DNA of 64,000 nucleotides from an uncultured Paraglaciecola sp. (GCA_947498355.1 CANMKA010000014.1:1-64000); one strand, 5' to 3'; shown: positions 35,978-44,893, counted from the stretch's first letter. The notes: generated from the sequence alone by a model not told the origin. Made by a program: numbers and translations.

Positions 35978-36871
35978 TTAGGCGTTGAGGGTGTCGGTAA
36001 AAAGCCGTTTAATGAGTGTGATTTCGTTGGCCCTTACGTAGTTTGGACGGATCACCAAAGAGATAACTCTGTGGGGGCCAGGTTCGTTAAGGTGAACAGC
36101 TCTGAGTTCCGATTGATTGTTAATCAGTGGGGCGAGCGCCATTTGCGGAACCAGTGTGGTGCCGAGTCTCCCAGCAACCATTTGTATTAATGTATATAAG
36201 CTGGTGGAGTCAAAATCTGAATTTTGTTGCCGGCTCTGCAAGCTACATGCAGCTAGAGCATGGTCTTTTAAACAATGGCCGTCTTTTAATAACATGAGTT
36301 TTTCGACTTCGAGTTCGTCACTGCTGATTTCTTGTTGAGTATCCGAGCCTTCATCTTTGTGGGTGATCCAGTAAAAATCTTCTTGCCAAAAATCAAAGCG
36401 CATTAATCCATCAATTGCGTAGGGCATGGCTAAAATCGCTGCGTCTATTTCGCCACTACGTAATTTGTCTACTAACACGTGTGACTGGTCTTCGACAATT
36501 TTTAGCTTGAAGCCTGGGTGTTGCTTACGTATTTCGGGTAAGACTTTAGGTAGCAGGTATGGGCCAATGGTAGGGATAACACCAAATGTCATTGGCTGCG
36601 ATAAGGGTGCTTTGTTGGCACGAGTTAACTGCATTAGCTCATCTACTTCGATTTTTATCTGTTTAGCTTTGGCTAATATTGGCAGTCCTTCGTCTGTTAC
36701 CAACACTTGTTTATTGTTGCGCTCAAAAATCATCACCCCAAGTTGGCGTTCTAGCTCGTTAATCGCTGTGCTCAAAGCCGATTGCGACACATTGCATACT
36801 TCCGCGGCTTTTTTAAAGTGCAGGGTCTTCTCGACGGCTAGGGCATAGTTGAGTTGTTTTAAGGTTAGCAT
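35978..36871 (-). CDS. oxyR: OxyR, peroxide-sensing LysR-family regulator
   Basis: A 297-residue LysR regulator activated by disulphide formation. The redox cysteines are C200 and C209 (LLKDGHCLKDHALAAC), matching C199 and C208 of E. coli OxyR. The N-terminal HTH is at residues about 18-37 (KAAEVCNVSQSALSTAINEL), followed by an effector domain (SQPMTFGVIPTIGPYLLPKV). It is divergent from ahpC, 148 bases away, and is expected to activate ahpCF under H2O2 stress. Confidence 0.95.
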   Translation of the reverse strand: MLTLKQLNYALAVEKTLHFKKAAEVCNVSQSALSTAINELERQLGVMIFERNNKQVLVTDEGLPILAKAKQIKIEVDELMQLTRANKAPLSQPMTFGVIPTIGPYLLPKVLPEIRKQHPGFKLKIVEDQSHVLVDKLRSGEIDAAILAMPYAIDGLMRFDFWQEDFYWITHKDEGSDTQQEISSDELEVEKLMLLKDGHCLKDHALAACSLQSRQQNSDFDSTSLYTLIQMVAGRLGTTLVPQMALAPLINNQSELRAVHLNEPGPHRVISLVIRPNYVRANEITLIKRLFTDTLNA

Positions 36872-36945
36872 TAGTTAGTATCATGATTCAGTTTTTTAGA
36901 ACGTTAAATTTAAATTAATTAATTTTAAAAAACAATCGAAACTCC

Positions 36946-36962
36946 CTATTATTTATCCATAG
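36946..36962. promoter_or_regulatory. possible OxyR half-site palindrome upstream of ahpC
   Basis: CTAT, nine bases, then ATAG, in the 148-bp region between oxyR and ahpC. OxyR sites are built of ATAG/CTAT units, usually with seven-base spacing, so this is only a partial match. Confidence 0.3.
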
Positions 36963-37019
36963 CAAGCGACATTGCTTCTATTTAAACCGAACTTTTAAAA
37001 CTTAAACGAGGAAATACTC

Positions 37020-37583
37020 ATGGCTCAAATCGGCAAAACTATCCCAGACTTCAAAGCACAAGCTTTCCACAATGGCGAATTTGTAGAAGTCACTTCAGAC
37101 TCAGTAAAAGGTAAGTGGTCAATTTTCTTGTTTTACCCTGCTGACTTTACATTTGTTTGCCCAACTGAATTAGAAGATATGGCAAACCAGTATAAAGAGC
37201 TACAAGATTTAGACGTAGAAGTGTATGCCGTGTCAACTGACACCCACTTCTCACATAAAGCGTGGCACGATTCATCAGATGCGATAGGCAAAATTCAGTT
37301 CCCTATGATTGGTGATCAAACAGGTGCAATTACACGTGGATTTGATGTGATGATTGAAGAAGACCACATGGCTCACCGTGGCACTTTCTTGGCCGACCCA
37401 GACGGTGTTATCCAAGTTGCACATATTCATGCTGGTGGTATTGGCCGAAGTGCAAAAGACATGGTGCGTAATGTTAAAGCAGCGCAATACGTACGTGCAA
37501 ATGACGGCGAAGTTTGCCCAGCAGCGTGGGAACAAGGTGAAGCCACTCTTACGCCAAGTTTAGACCTAGTAGGAAAAATCTAA
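37020..37583 (+). CDS. ahpC: AhpC, alkyl hydroperoxide reductase subunit C (peroxiredoxin)
   Basis: A 187-residue typical 2-Cys peroxiredoxin that reduces H2O2 and organic peroxides. The peroxidatic cysteine is C47 in [16 protein letters not shown] and the resolving cysteine lies in [11 protein letters not shown] near residue 166. GAGGAAA precedes the ATG. It forms an operon with ahpF (85 bases apart), next to oxyR. Confidence 0.98.
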   Translation: MAQIGKTIPDFKAQAFHNGEFVEVTSDSVKGKWSIFLFYPADFTFVCPTELEDMANQYKELQDLDVEVYAVSTDTHFSHKAWHDSSDAIGKIQFPMIGDQTGAITRGFDVMIEEDHMAHRGTFLADPDGVIQVAHIHAGGIGRSAKDMVRNVKAAQYVRANDGEVCPAAWEQGEATLTPSLDLVGKI

Positions 37584-37614
37584 ATAATCTAGGTCTTTAC
37601 ACAAACAGTTAAAG

Positions 37615-37636
37615 GAAGGTGCAGGTGTGCACCTTC
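37615..37636 (+). other. hairpin between ahpC and ahpF
   Basis: GAAGGTGCA-GGTG-TGCACCTTC is a perfect 9-bp stem with a four-base loop, without a T run, 32 bases after ahpC. It may stabilise the ahpC message or partly stop transcription so that AhpC is made in excess over AhpF. Confidence 0.55.
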
Positions 37637-37668
37637 TTACTCAAAGTAAATTTTCAAGGGGTAAAACC

Positions 37669-39231
37669 ATGTTAACTCAAGCGATTTTAGACCAAATAAC
37701 TAGCCATTTTCGAAAAATGGAAAAAGACGTGACATTGGTTTTACAAACAGGTGATCACGCAAAACGAGAAGAATTAAAGACATTTTTGTCTGATCTGGTA
37801 TCAGCATCCGACAAGCTATATCTAATTGAGCGTGAAGATAATTTACGAAGCCCTATTTCTTTTTATCTAGAAGTTGATGGGCAAAATACCGGCATTCATT
37901 TTTCGGGTATACCCGGAGGGCACGAATTCAGTTCGCTAATTTTAGCCATACTGCAAGCCGCGGGTAGCCCATTAAAGTTAGACGACACGGTTAAAACCTT
38001 AGTCGCAAATATTAATCAGCCTATACGTTTTGAGGTATTTATCTCGCTGAGTTGCCATAACTGCCCAGACGTAGTGCAGGCCTTGAATCAATTTGCGTTA
38101 ATTAACCCGAATATTCAGTCTGAAATGATAGACGGAGGGTTATATCAAGACTTGATTGATGAGCGCAATATTCAAGGGGTGCCAAGTGTTTATCTAGACG
38201 GAGAGTTATTTGCCAACGGTAAAATTGATACCGCGCAACTCCTCGACAAACTTATTGCGCGTTTCCCTGAAATGACCCAAGTTGAGCAACAACAAGCATT
38301 ACCCGTACAAGACGTAACTATTATTGGTGCCGGTCCTGCTGGGGTAGCCGCTGCAATTTATTCGGCCAGAAAAGGCTTGAATGTGACTATGATAGCCGAC
38401 CGGATTGGTGGCCAAGTCAAAGATACTGTAGGTATCGAAAACTTGATTTCGGTGCCCAAGACAACAGGCACAGAGTTAACCGGAAATATGTTGGCGCATA
38501 TGGAAGATTATCGGATCACGAAAAAAGAGCATGTTAGTGTCACAAAGGTGGCGAGCTCAGATGGTAGTGATACCAAGCTAAAATCGTTGCACTTATCGTC
38601 TGGTGAAGTGATTGACAGTAAAACCATTATTGTTGCTACCGGAGCCAAATGGCGAGAGCTAGGTATTCCCGGTGAGAAAGAAAACGTTGGGTCTGGTGTG
38701 GCCTATTGCCCCCATTGCGACGGCCCCTTCTTTAAAGGTAAAGAGGTGGCAGTAATAGGCGGCGGTAACTCAGGTATCGAAGCTGCTCTCGACTTGGCAG
38801 GTATGGTCGAACACGTTACTGTATTCGAATTTTTACCCGAGCTAAAGGCCGACAAAGTATTAGTCGAAAAAGCCGAGGCTCACGATAAAATTACCATTTT
38901 GAAGAATGTCGCGACCAAAGAAATTGTGGCAAAAGACGGTAAAGTCGTAGGCATTGACTACATCGACCGCGAGACCGATCAGCAGCAACACAAAGCATTA
39001 TCTGGCGTGTTTGTACAAATTGGTTTAGTGCCCAACAGCGGCTTTTTAGGAGACTTTGTAGAGACGACTCAACATGGCGAGATCATTGTTGACGAAAGAA
39101 ATCATACGTCAACACCAGGTGTTTTCGCCGCAGGAGACGTCACGACCGTGCCTTACAAACAAATTGTCATCGCCATGGGCGAGGGATCAAAAGCCTCTTT
39201 ATCGGCATTCGATTATTTGTTAAAAGCATAA
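37669..39231 (+). CDS. ahpF: AhpF, alkyl hydroperoxide reductase subunit F
   Basis: A 520-residue flavoenzyme that passes electrons from NADH to AhpC. The N-terminal domain carries CHNC ([17 protein letters not shown]), and the thioredoxin-reductase-like C-terminal part carries FAD motifs ([20 protein letters not shown]) and the redox pair CPHC ([16 protein letters not shown]). I choose the ATG at 37669, with AAGGGG about eight bases upstream; the frame is open to 37627. It is co-transcribed with ahpC and ends at a strong terminator. Confidence 0.98.
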   Translation: MLTQAILDQITSHFRKMEKDVTLVLQTGDHAKREELKTFLSDLVSASDKLYLIEREDNLRSPISFYLEVDGQNTGIHFSGIPGGHEFSSLILAILQAAGSPLKLDDTVKTLVANINQPIRFEVFISLSCHNCPDVVQALNQFALINPNIQSEMIDGGLYQDLIDERNIQGVPSVYLDGELFANGKIDTAQLLDKLIARFPEMTQVEQQQALPVQDVTIIGAGPAGVAAAIYSARKGLNVTMIADRIGGQVKDTVGIENLISVPKTTGTELTGNMLAHMEDYRITKKEHVSVTKVASSDGSDTKLKSLHLSSGEVIDSKTIIVATGAKWRELGIPGEKENVGSGVAYCPHCDGPFFKGKEVAVIGGGNSGIEAALDLAGMVEHVTVFEFLPELKADKVLVEKAEAHDKITILKNVATKEIVAKDGKVVGIDYIDRETDQQQHKALSGVFVQIGLVPNSGFLGDFVETTQHGEIIVDERNHTSTPGVFAAGDVTTVPYKQIVIAMGEGSKASLSAFDYLLKA

Positions 39232-39252
39232 ATTAAATAGTGAGTGTAACAG

Positions 39253-39278
39253 AGCGAGCCGTTTGGCTCGCTTTTTTT
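39253..39278 (+). terminator. Rho-independent terminator of ahpCF
   Basis: AGCGAGCC-GTTT-GGCTCGCT with a run of seven T. Confidence 0.92.
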
Positions 39279-39457
39279 GCATAAATGAATGAATCAGGTT
39301 AACAGCTTTTGCGTAAAGGCTAGTTATTTAGGCATAAAAAGGGGCTTATTGCCGGATATGTATGCCTTCATGCTATTCCATTCCACTGGTTTACTGAGTA
39401 ATGTGAATGTCTAGAAATAGACAAATTCTTAAATGGTTTTGCTGTTAGGTAGCGGTG

Positions 39458-39919
39458 TTACTGGGCAAGCTTGGCGGTTTTTTTATTGAATTTAATCACT
39501 GCGCTGTTATGTGCTTCAACAATCAGTGGGTAGATATGTTCAAACGTAGCCTCACTTGGATTGACTATTTGAACCCAAGACATCCAGGCATAAATAGGGT
39601 GGGGCATTAGTTGGTTTAACGCTGAAAAGTCATGGTGAGTATCAACGATACCGCCTTTAGTTGGCCTTGTAGGCCGATTACCAAAGTGTACTTCGTAGCT
39701 TTGTTTGGTAATACCTATGCTCAATCGATATACATGATCACGGTTGAGTTTTGATGCCTTGTCATTCTCGCCATCCTTCTCTTTTATAGTGCAAAAATAT
39801 ACGCCATTGGGTAGTAGCTGGCCGGGATTATAAAATAGAGAGGTTTCACCCCAGCTAGATTTGGGGAACACGCCCTCAAAGTCGTTTGCTATCTTTTCAA
39901 TAATCTCTTGTGCTTTCAT
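39458..39919 (-). CDS. DUF6194 family protein
   Basis: A 153-residue cytoplasmic protein with a conserved DUF6194-type sequence: KSSWGETSLFYNPGQLLPNG, YFCTIKEKDGENDKASKLNR, SYEVHFGNRPTRPTKGGIVD and HPIYAWMSWVQIVNPSEATF. No function is established. It is the last ordinary-looking gene before the accessory region and may itself be a recent arrival. TCTTGTGCTTTC lies before the start, with AAGGAAG about five bases upstream. Confidence 0.8.
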   Translation of the reverse strand: MKAQEIIEKIANDFEGVFPKSSWGETSLFYNPGQLLPNGVYFCTIKEKDGENDKASKLNRDHVYRLSIGITKQSYEVHFGNRPTRPTKGGIVDTHHDFSALNQLMPHPIYAWMSWVQIVNPSEATFEHIYPLIVEAHNSAVIKFNKKTAKLAQ

Positions 39920-40078
39920 GGGCTTCCTTGAGGTAAAAATTGCTTCCGGCTAGTGGCTAAGTGCCATTTTAATCACTGAGTTTTAAAGAGCCCAATGACT
40001 GCTGAGGATGTATGTCAGGCTTCTCACAATTAAGCCTCATATCTATTAATATCATACGCGGTATTTCTTGATTATTCG
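39920..40078. other. transition to the accessory region, no gene seen
   Basis: Short intergenic DNA between the DUF6194 gene and the Fic-like fragment. No repeat of the tRNA-Arg 3' end could be found here. Confidence 0.3.
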
Positions 40079-40225
40079 TTAATCATTCGGTAATGAAGGC
40101 TCTGCTTTACCATCCAGTGAAGCTTGAACAGGTGCCCCCAAGAAATTCGTGAAAGGCTCTGTGTTATGGTTTGTGATCGCCTCTTCAAGTGCTGCCATGT
40201 AAACATTGCGCTGTTCCAGTGGCAC
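40079..40225 (-). pseudogene. C-terminal fragment of a Fic-family protein
   Basis: The minus-strand frame VPLEQRNVYMAALEEAITNH and then NTEPFTNFLGAPVQ reads like the end of a Fic/DOC protein (AMP-transferase family), stopping at 40079. The catalytic HPFxxGNG core is absent and no start exists, so it is a remnant. The frame upstream of 40231 merges with a 51-bp repeat shared with 46720-46770. Confidence 0.5.
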
Positions 40226-40230
40226 AATTG

Positions 40231-40281
40231 TCCTGATCATCAGGGGCAGAGTTGTTAATTTTTAGCTTTACTCTAATATCT
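40231..40281. repeat. 51-bp repeat A, copy 1
   Basis: About 88% identical by eye to 46720-46770. On the minus strand both copies encode a peptide of the type IRVKLKI(N/D)NS(A/D)PDD, which then stops in copy 2 and reads on in copy 1. The origin is unknown; it may be a fragment of a repeated gene end. Confidence 0.7.
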
Positions 40282-40389
40282 GCTCTGCACAACTAAATCA
40301 GGACACTTGTTTTAAGGAACTTTGCTCATACTCGACTGGTGATAGATCGCCATTAGCTGTATGAAGTCGTTCTAAGCAGGTTAGTTACG
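40282..40389 (-). mobile_element. 3' end of an IS3-family element, second copy
   Basis: On the minus strand this encodes TCLERLHTANGDLSPVEYEQ, then SSLKQVS and a stop, the C-terminus of orfB seen at the window start, followed by the same terminal bases (CTGATTTAGTTGTGCAGA). The frame is interrupted upstream, so only the end survives. It abuts repeat A. Confidence 0.75.
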
Positions 40390-40433
40390 TCATTCGGTGA
40401 GCTGAACGCCTAACAAATAAGGATAGGCGTAAA

Positions 40434-40781
40434 TTACTCGCCACCACCGCCATCAGAACCACCAAAACCTTCCCCATCATTACTTCCACTACCGTAAATA
40501 ATAGAGCCAAAGAACGGACCTAAAAAACCAAAGCCTGTAGCTGTAGTTATTGTATCGCTCATACTTCCAGTAGACTCTGTAGATGATTTATGAGTATTAA
40601 ATGTTTCTTCGTCACAATACATTAAGTACGCATATTGGATGTGTTTGTTGCTAAGTCGTAAATGTTCAATAGTTTTATCAACTTGGCCCTTAGTACATTT
40701 GGCGGAGCCTCCATACCTTTTTGCAAGTGCTGGGCGAAGTTTATATTTGTATTTACGAATCGCTGAATTCTTCCCGAACAT
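40434..40781 (-). CDS. small Gly-rich-ended protein of unknown function (gene cassette)
   Basis: A 115-residue protein from the ATG at 40781, with AAAGGAG eight bases upstream; an ATG at 40799 lies in the attC core. It is basic at the N-terminus (RKYKYKLRPALAKRYGG), has a hydrophobic middle (TATGFGFLGPFFGSIIYG) and ends in a Gly/Ser-rich acidic tail. I do not recognise the family. It lies directly after the attC-like site at 40796-40861 in the direction of transcription, as a cassette gene should. A CGCCTA/TAGGCG inverted repeat with GTTAGGC follows it at about 40402-40428. Confidence 0.55.
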   Translation of the reverse strand: MFGKNSAIRKYKYKLRPALAKRYGGSAKCTKGQVDKTIEHLRLSNKHIQYAYLMYCDEETFNTHKSSTESTGSMSDTITTATGFGFLGPFFGSIIYGSGSNDGEGFGGSDGGGGE

Positions 40782-40795
40782 TGAAACTCCTTTAC

Positions 40796-40861
40796 GCATA
40801 ACACTCGCTTAAGCGGCGAAAATTGCTTTTTATTTTTGCCCGCTTCACGTTTTTGTTATTT
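40796..40861 (-). other. attC-like recombination site
   Basis: A 66-bp imperfect palindrome. Its outer heptamers are GCATAAC (40796-40802) and GTTATTT (40855-40861), with inner arms CTTAAGCGG and CCGCTTCACG carrying one extra base on one side. The AT-rich middle resembles the site at 44894-44959. Such geometry is that of an integron attC; the minus-strand gene at 40434-40781 follows it. Confidence 0.65.
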
Positions 40862-40874
40862 GCCGTTATACTAT

Positions 40875-40890
40875 GTACAACTAACTGTAC
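40875..40890. promoter_or_regulatory. operator-like palindrome before the first yefM-yoeB
   Basis: GTAC-AACTAACT-GTAC, about 12-28 bases before the yefM start. YefM-YoeB complexes bind TGTACA-type elements, so this is a likely autoregulatory site. Confidence 0.5.
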
Positions 40891-40902
40891 CAGAGGGCAA
40901 TT

Positions 40903-41154
40903 ATGGATACTATAAGTTATACCGCAGCAAGGGCTAAACTTGCAACAACGATGGAGCAAGTATGTAATGATCATGCTCCCGTCATCATTACAAGAAAGAC
41001 TCAACCTTCAGTTGTGATGATGTCTCTAGAAGACTACCAAGCAATGGAAGAAACAACTTATTTGCTGCGTTCACCTGAGAACGCTAGGAGATTATTGAGT
41101 TCCATTGCCGAATTAGAAGATGGAAAGGGCTCAGAAAAGGAACTGATTGAATGA
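40903..41154 (+). CDS. yefM: YefM-family (Phd/YefM) antitoxin, copy 1
   Basis: An 83-residue antitoxin of the Phd/YefM family that neutralises YoeB and represses its own operon. The family pattern is clear: DTISYTAARAKLATTMEQVC followed by APVIITRKTQPSVVMMSLED and a C-terminal helix ENARRLLSSIAELEDG that wraps the toxin. It overlaps yoeB by four bases. It is on the plus strand, against most neighbouring cassette genes; toxin-antitoxin cassettes with their own promoter often do this. Confidence 0.92.
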   Translation: MDTISYTAARAKLATTMEQVCNDHAPVIITRKTQPSVVMMSLEDYQAMEETTYLLRSPENARRLLSSIAELEDGKGSEKELIE

Positions 41155-41411
41155 AGCTAATTTTTTCATCTACCGCATGGAGCGACTATTTGTATTGGCA
41201 AAGTACAGATAAAAAGATGTTAAAAAGAGTAAATACGTTAATTAAAGATATATCTAGATGTCCATATGAAGGAATTGGAAAACCTGAACCTCTAAAGCAC
41301 GGATTAGCTGGGTATTGGTCTAGAAGAATCAACGATGAGCACCGCTTCGTTTATAAAGCATCAGACGATTCTATAATGATTGCGCAACTACGATATCACT
41401 ACGGCAAATAA
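41151..41411 (+). CDS. yoeB: YoeB-family toxin, copy 1
   Basis: An 86-residue RelE-superfamily ribosome-dependent endoribonuclease. It has the YoeB pattern FSSTAWSDYLYWQSTDKKML, GIGKPEPLKHGLAGYWSRRI and the catalytic end FVYKA...LRYHYGK, with Glu/Arg/His/Tyr residues in the usual places. It cuts mRNA in the ribosomal A site and stops translation when YefM is degraded. Its stop overlaps the first bases of the 162-bp repeat B. Confidence 0.92.
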   Translation: MKLIFSSTAWSDYLYWQSTDKKMLKRVNTLIKDISRCPYEGIGKPEPLKHGLAGYWSRRINDEHRFVYKASDDSIMIAQLRYHYGK

Positions 41412-41571
41412 AACATCCATAACTATAAACTGCGCCAAGCTATCATTTTGAATCAATTCAGGTTGAAAAAAGCTAGGTGGGATGCGTTAGATTGCGCAAA
41501 AGCTTCCAAAAATAAAGCGGACTTTAAGTATTCAGATACCTGATACAGTGTGCAAATATTACCTCAAAAAA
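41410..41571. repeat. 162-bp repeat B, copy 1
   Basis: A direct repeat of 46814-46975; about 92% identity by eye, same length. It encodes no evident protein. It flanks the toxin-antitoxin region from 41.4 to 46.8 kb and, with repeat A, suggests an ancestral A-B unit that was duplicated and then split here by IS3 and cassette insertions. Confidence 0.8.
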
Positions 41572-41592
41572 CTTGCAACGAGCAATGTGATT

Positions 41593-41640
41593 TGATCCAA
41601 TAGTTTTGGACACCTCACTAAGAGAGTAAACTCATTAATT
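41593..41640 (+). mobile_element. left end of an IS3-family element
   Basis: TGATCCAATAGTTTTGGACA and the next 25 bases match the left end at 1038-1083, upstream of the orfA stub. No orfA follows; the next recognisable gene is parD. Confidence 0.65.
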
Positions 41641-41938
41641 TATTAAAAATCAACCCTGATACTTGGTCGACGTATAACTAGCTTGTAGAAAAACCCTCAC
41701 CTTAAAATTTGATATAAAAATTGGCCTAATTTGACCATAAAAAAGCGTCGCTACCTGAAGTCGGGATAGGTTTTACCGTTAAACAATAAAAATATTTTAC
41801 GTAGAGCGCCACCGTTTTTTGCCTCTGCCCTTTTTCTAAAGCTTCAGTGCCGTAATAAGCTGTTTTTTGTCCGTTTAATTGCCTTACTATATTTTTCATA
41901 CCATAATTCAATATATATCGGTACTTTAGGGGTTTATT
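41641..41938. other. region upstream of parDE
   Basis: About 300 bases with no convincing gene. A minus-strand open frame of 61 codons (41726-41911) is possible as a cassette remnant, but its sequence is undiagnostic. The parDE promoter should lie near its right end, where ATATATATCGG precedes the start. Confidence 0.3.
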
Positions 41939-42178
41939 ATGGCTAAAAATACGAGCGTAACCTTAGGCGAACATTTTGAACAATTTATAAATCAGCAACT
42001 TAACTCTGGTCGTTATGGGTCGGCAAGTGAAGTAGTTCGTGCAGGTTTAAGGGCATTAGAAGATCAGGAAACAAAAATACTTAATTTACGTAATATGCTA
42101 GTAGACGGTGAAAACAGTGGCGTTGCTGACTATTCATATCATTCTTTGATCTCAGAGTTAGACAAAGATAACCACTAA
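41939..42178 (+). CDS. parD: ParD-family antitoxin
   Basis: A 79-residue ribbon-helix-helix antitoxin: NTSVTLGEHFEQFINQQLNS followed by GRYGSASEVVRAGLRALEDQ, the classical ParD/CopG N-terminus, with a disordered acidic C-terminus that would block ParE. TAGGGG lies before the ATG. It overlaps parE by one base. Confidence 0.93.
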   Translation: MAKNTSVTLGEHFEQFINQQLNSGRYGSASEVVRAGLRALEDQETKILNLRNMLVDGENSGVADYSYHSLISELDKDNH

Positions 42179-42471
42179 TGTCGAAATTTGAATTATCTGG
42201 AAAAGCTAAAAGCGATTTAATTAAAATAGCTAAATATACTCAGTTAACTTGGGGTACGGCGCAAAGAAACGATTATTTAAAACTGTTAGATAATACTTTC
42301 TATCAATTCGCAGATGAACCAATGTTAGGAGTCAATTGCGACTATATAAGAGATGGTTATCGAAAACAGCCTCAAGGTAGTCACGTAATTTATTACAAAA
42401 AGCACAAAAAAGACCCAATTTTGATTGTAAGAATATTACACAAAAGTATGGATATTAATCGCGCTCCCTGA
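42178..42471 (+). CDS. parE: ParE-family toxin
   Basis: A 97-residue RelE/ParE-superfamily toxin. The N-terminus FELSGKAKSDLIKIAKYTQL, the central RNDYLKLLDNTFYQFADEP and the C-terminal HVIYYKKHKKDPILIVRILH with HKSMD are characteristic. ParE toxins poison DNA gyrase. It is paired with parD and follows it directly. Confidence 0.92.
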   Translation: MSKFELSGKAKSDLIKIAKYTQLTWGTAQRNDYLKLLDNTFYQFADEPMLGVNCDYIRDGYRKQPQGSHVIYYKKHKKDPILIVRILHKSMDINRAP

Positions 42472-42724
42472 AAATATAACAACTTCTAAAGACATATATA
42501 GGCGCTCCCTGGAGAGCAAGCACTACTTTTCTTCAAGCTTTATTTGTCGCGTGATGGGTGGATTGCACTTCACTATCCTAAATGAAACGCCCTCGGCTCT
42601 GGCATCCTGCTTCGCTCTATCTCCTATCTCCTATATCCTTATAGTCGTGTGCTGAGCCGCATACAGGGTGTTGTGGGGGCTGAAGGTTAGATACCTCCGG
42701 CTACCGGATTAGCTACCGCCTACA

Positions 42725-42985
42725 CTAATAGTGATAGCGACAAGAAATAATAGTTAAATATGAATCGGATACTGCATAAACCAAACGATTAGTTTCGTCG
42801 ATACGCCGAGACCAAAAACCAGATAGATTTTCTTTTAAGGGCTCTGGTTTTCCAATACCTCCAAATGGTGACCGTTTAGTATCATTAATAAGTTTGTTAA
42901 TACGTTTTAAAGTTTTCTTATCTTGGCTTTGCCAATATACATAATCAGTCCAAGACTCATCAGTCCATGCAAGTTGCCTAGTCAT
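42725..42985 (-). CDS. yoeB: YoeB-family toxin, copy 2
   Basis: An 86-residue YoeB toxin: LAWTDESWTDYVYWQSQDKK, GIGKPEPLKENLSGFWSRRI and the ending ISCRYHY. It is clearly a paralogue of the product at 41151-41411 (conserved YWQS.DKK, GIGKPEPLK, WSRRI) but far from identical. It overlaps its antitoxin by eight bases. The gene is on the minus strand. Confidence 0.92.
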   Translation of the reverse strand: MTRQLAWTDESWTDYVYWQSQDKKTLKRINKLINDTKRSPFGGIGKPEPLKENLSGFWSRRIDETNRLVYAVSDSYLTIISCRYHY

Positions 42986-43232
42986 CGATTAAATCTCTAG
43001 ACTGAACTTTACCAGAGTTAAATTGCTCAATTGATTTTGACAAATGTGCTGCGTTAGCTGGTGATTTAAGTAAATGAACTGTCTCCATAAGACTATTATA
43101 ATGATCCATTGACATAACCACTGCGTCTTCAGCATCTCTGCGAGTGATCACGGTATAATCAACATCATTTACAACATGATCCAAAACTGATTTGAGCCCA
43201 TTTCGAGCCTCGGTAAAAGAAACAATACGCAT
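42978..43232 (-). CDS. yefM: YefM-family antitoxin, copy 2
   Basis: An 84-residue Phd/YefM antitoxin: RIVSFTEARNGLKSVLDHVV, then DYTVITRRDAEDAVVMSMDH, and the toxin-binding helix SPANAAHLSKSIEQFNSGK. It precedes yoeB copy 2. Sequence divergence from copy 1 is large, so cross-neutralisation between the two pairs is uncertain. Confidence 0.92.
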   Translation of the reverse strand: MRIVSFTEARNGLKSVLDHVVNDVDYTVITRRDAEDAVVMSMDHYNSLMETVHLLKSPANAAHLSKSIEQFNSGKVQSRDLIDD

Positions 43233-43243
43233 AATACACCTTT

Positions 43244-43271
43244 AAACTTGTACAATTAATAAGACAAGTTT
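43244..43271. promoter_or_regulatory. operator-like palindrome before yefM copy 2
   Basis: AAACTTG (43244-43250) and CAAGTTT (43265-43271) form an inverted repeat; a TTGTACAA palindrome (43248-43255) overlaps it. It lies just upstream of the antitoxin and is the likely binding site of the YefM-YoeB complex. Confidence 0.5.
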
Positions 43272-43818
<547 letters not shown>

Positions 43819-43819
43819 G

Positions 43820-44320
43820 TTAGACGACATTGTGGATAAAACCTTCGATTTGGTCTTTATTGGAATGCAATAAGAATGCTTCTGGACAAGGTGAATAATG
43901 ACAACCAACAAAATCCAGTCCTAAATACTCGAAGGTCAATTTAAACTGGTCTAAAAAGCATGCTGGCAATTTTTCGTCTGTTCCAGTACTGATTACAGAG
44001 CATTTGATTCCTCGCAAACTACGCCCTAAGTCTTTATGAACAGTCAATAAATCCGTAAACCTATCGAAGAAGACTTTCATCTGTGAAGACATTGAATACC
44101 AATAAACAGGTGTAGCAAAAATGATATGGGGATACTGAACAAGTGATTCGATTAGTCTGGCAAAATCATCGCCTATATTCCGATGTTCGTAATCGAAAGC
44201 CGAAATACTAAACTGATTAAGATCTATGAATTTGGCGTCTAGTCTCTCTGATATGTATTGGGAGAGTTGTGAGGTATTCCCATTACTTCTAGAGCTACCT
44301 AAAACTACCGCAAATTTCAT
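43820..44320 (-). CDS. NADPH-dependent FMN reductase (flavodoxin-like)
   Basis: A 166-residue flavin reductase fold: start KFAVVLGSSRSNGNTSQLSQ (the phosphate-binding loop), IIFATPVYWYSMSSQMKVFF (the flavin-binding turn) and DRFTDLLTVHKDLGR. It would reduce FMN or quinones with NADPH; the exact substrate is open. I choose the ATG at 44320: AAGGAG directly abuts an earlier ATG at 44326, but lies six bases from this one. It probably is a cassette gene between the IS110 remnant and the CPBP gene. Confidence 0.85.
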   Translation of the reverse strand: MKFAVVLGSSRSNGNTSQLSQYISERLDAKFIDLNQFSISAFDYEHRNIGDDFARLIESLVQYPHIIFATPVYWYSMSSQMKVFFDRFTDLLTVHKDLGRSLRGIKCSVISTGTDEKLPACFLDQFKLTFEYLGLDFVGCHYSPCPEAFLLHSNKDQIEGFIHNVV

Positions 44321-44364
44321 AAACATCTCCTTGTTATGTATGAGGCCTACACCCTAGAGCCAAG

Positions 44365-44877
44365 CTAAGATGAAAGGGTGCCAAGTAGGAAGTCAAAAGT
44401 CAGAGAGTTGTAAGCATTGTGCAAGGCATGGGTTAAACATGTTGCTGTAAATGCCCACTTTAGAGTGCCGCTTCGCTCTCTCCAGTAACAAAAAACGTAA
44501 GCCAAAACCAACCCCAAAGGAAAAACTACAATAGCTTTAATTGGGTTATGATACGAAGCAAACAATACTGCACTAATAACAATCACTATGCTGGGTTTGA
44601 GAAAGCGAACTTTAGTAAGCCCCCAAATGACCAATAGTTGAAAAACGATTGTCTCCAACAAAGGGGCAATTACTATAGTTGCTACATATACCCCTAGCCC
44701 CCTGTTCGCACCGACCATATTAGGGCCACCGCCAAGCAGAATCATAGCAACAACAATGACTATGATTGCGCTCAAAAAACTAATAAGAGAACATTTTAAG
44801 GAATGCAAAAAGATCCGCAAACTTAAACCGCGCTCATCAATCTGTTTGAGATCCGTGTTGTTACTTAATGTTTCCAA
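44365..44877 (-). CDS. CPBP-family membrane protein (ABI/CAAX-like)
   Basis: A 170-residue polytopic protein of the CPBP intramembrane family: the first motif is degenerate (APLLETIVFQLLVIWGL, one Glu instead of EExxxR), the second is FASYHNPIKA, and the third lies in TCLTHALHNAYNSL. Family members are prenyl endopeptidases, bacteriocin self-immunity or phage-defence factors. The missing Glu of the classical EE pair makes protease activity uncertain. The start is a TTG at 44877, as no ATG is nearby. It follows the attC-like site at 44894-44959. Confidence 0.75.
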   Translation of the reverse strand: METLSNNTDLKQIDERGLSLRIFLHSLKCSLISFLSAIIVIVVAMILLGGGPNMVGANRGLGVYVATIVIAPLLETIVFQLLVIWGLTKVRFLKPSIVIVISAVLFASYHNPIKAIVVFPLGLVLAYVFCYWRERSGTLKWAFTATCLTHALHNAYNSLTFDFLLGTLSS

Positions 44878-44893
44878 GCAGGCTAACCCTCAT

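Noticed and set aside
41726..41911. 61-codon minus-strand frame before parDE
   Set aside because: No recognisable domain and no attC next to it; kept only as a remark in the gap entry.
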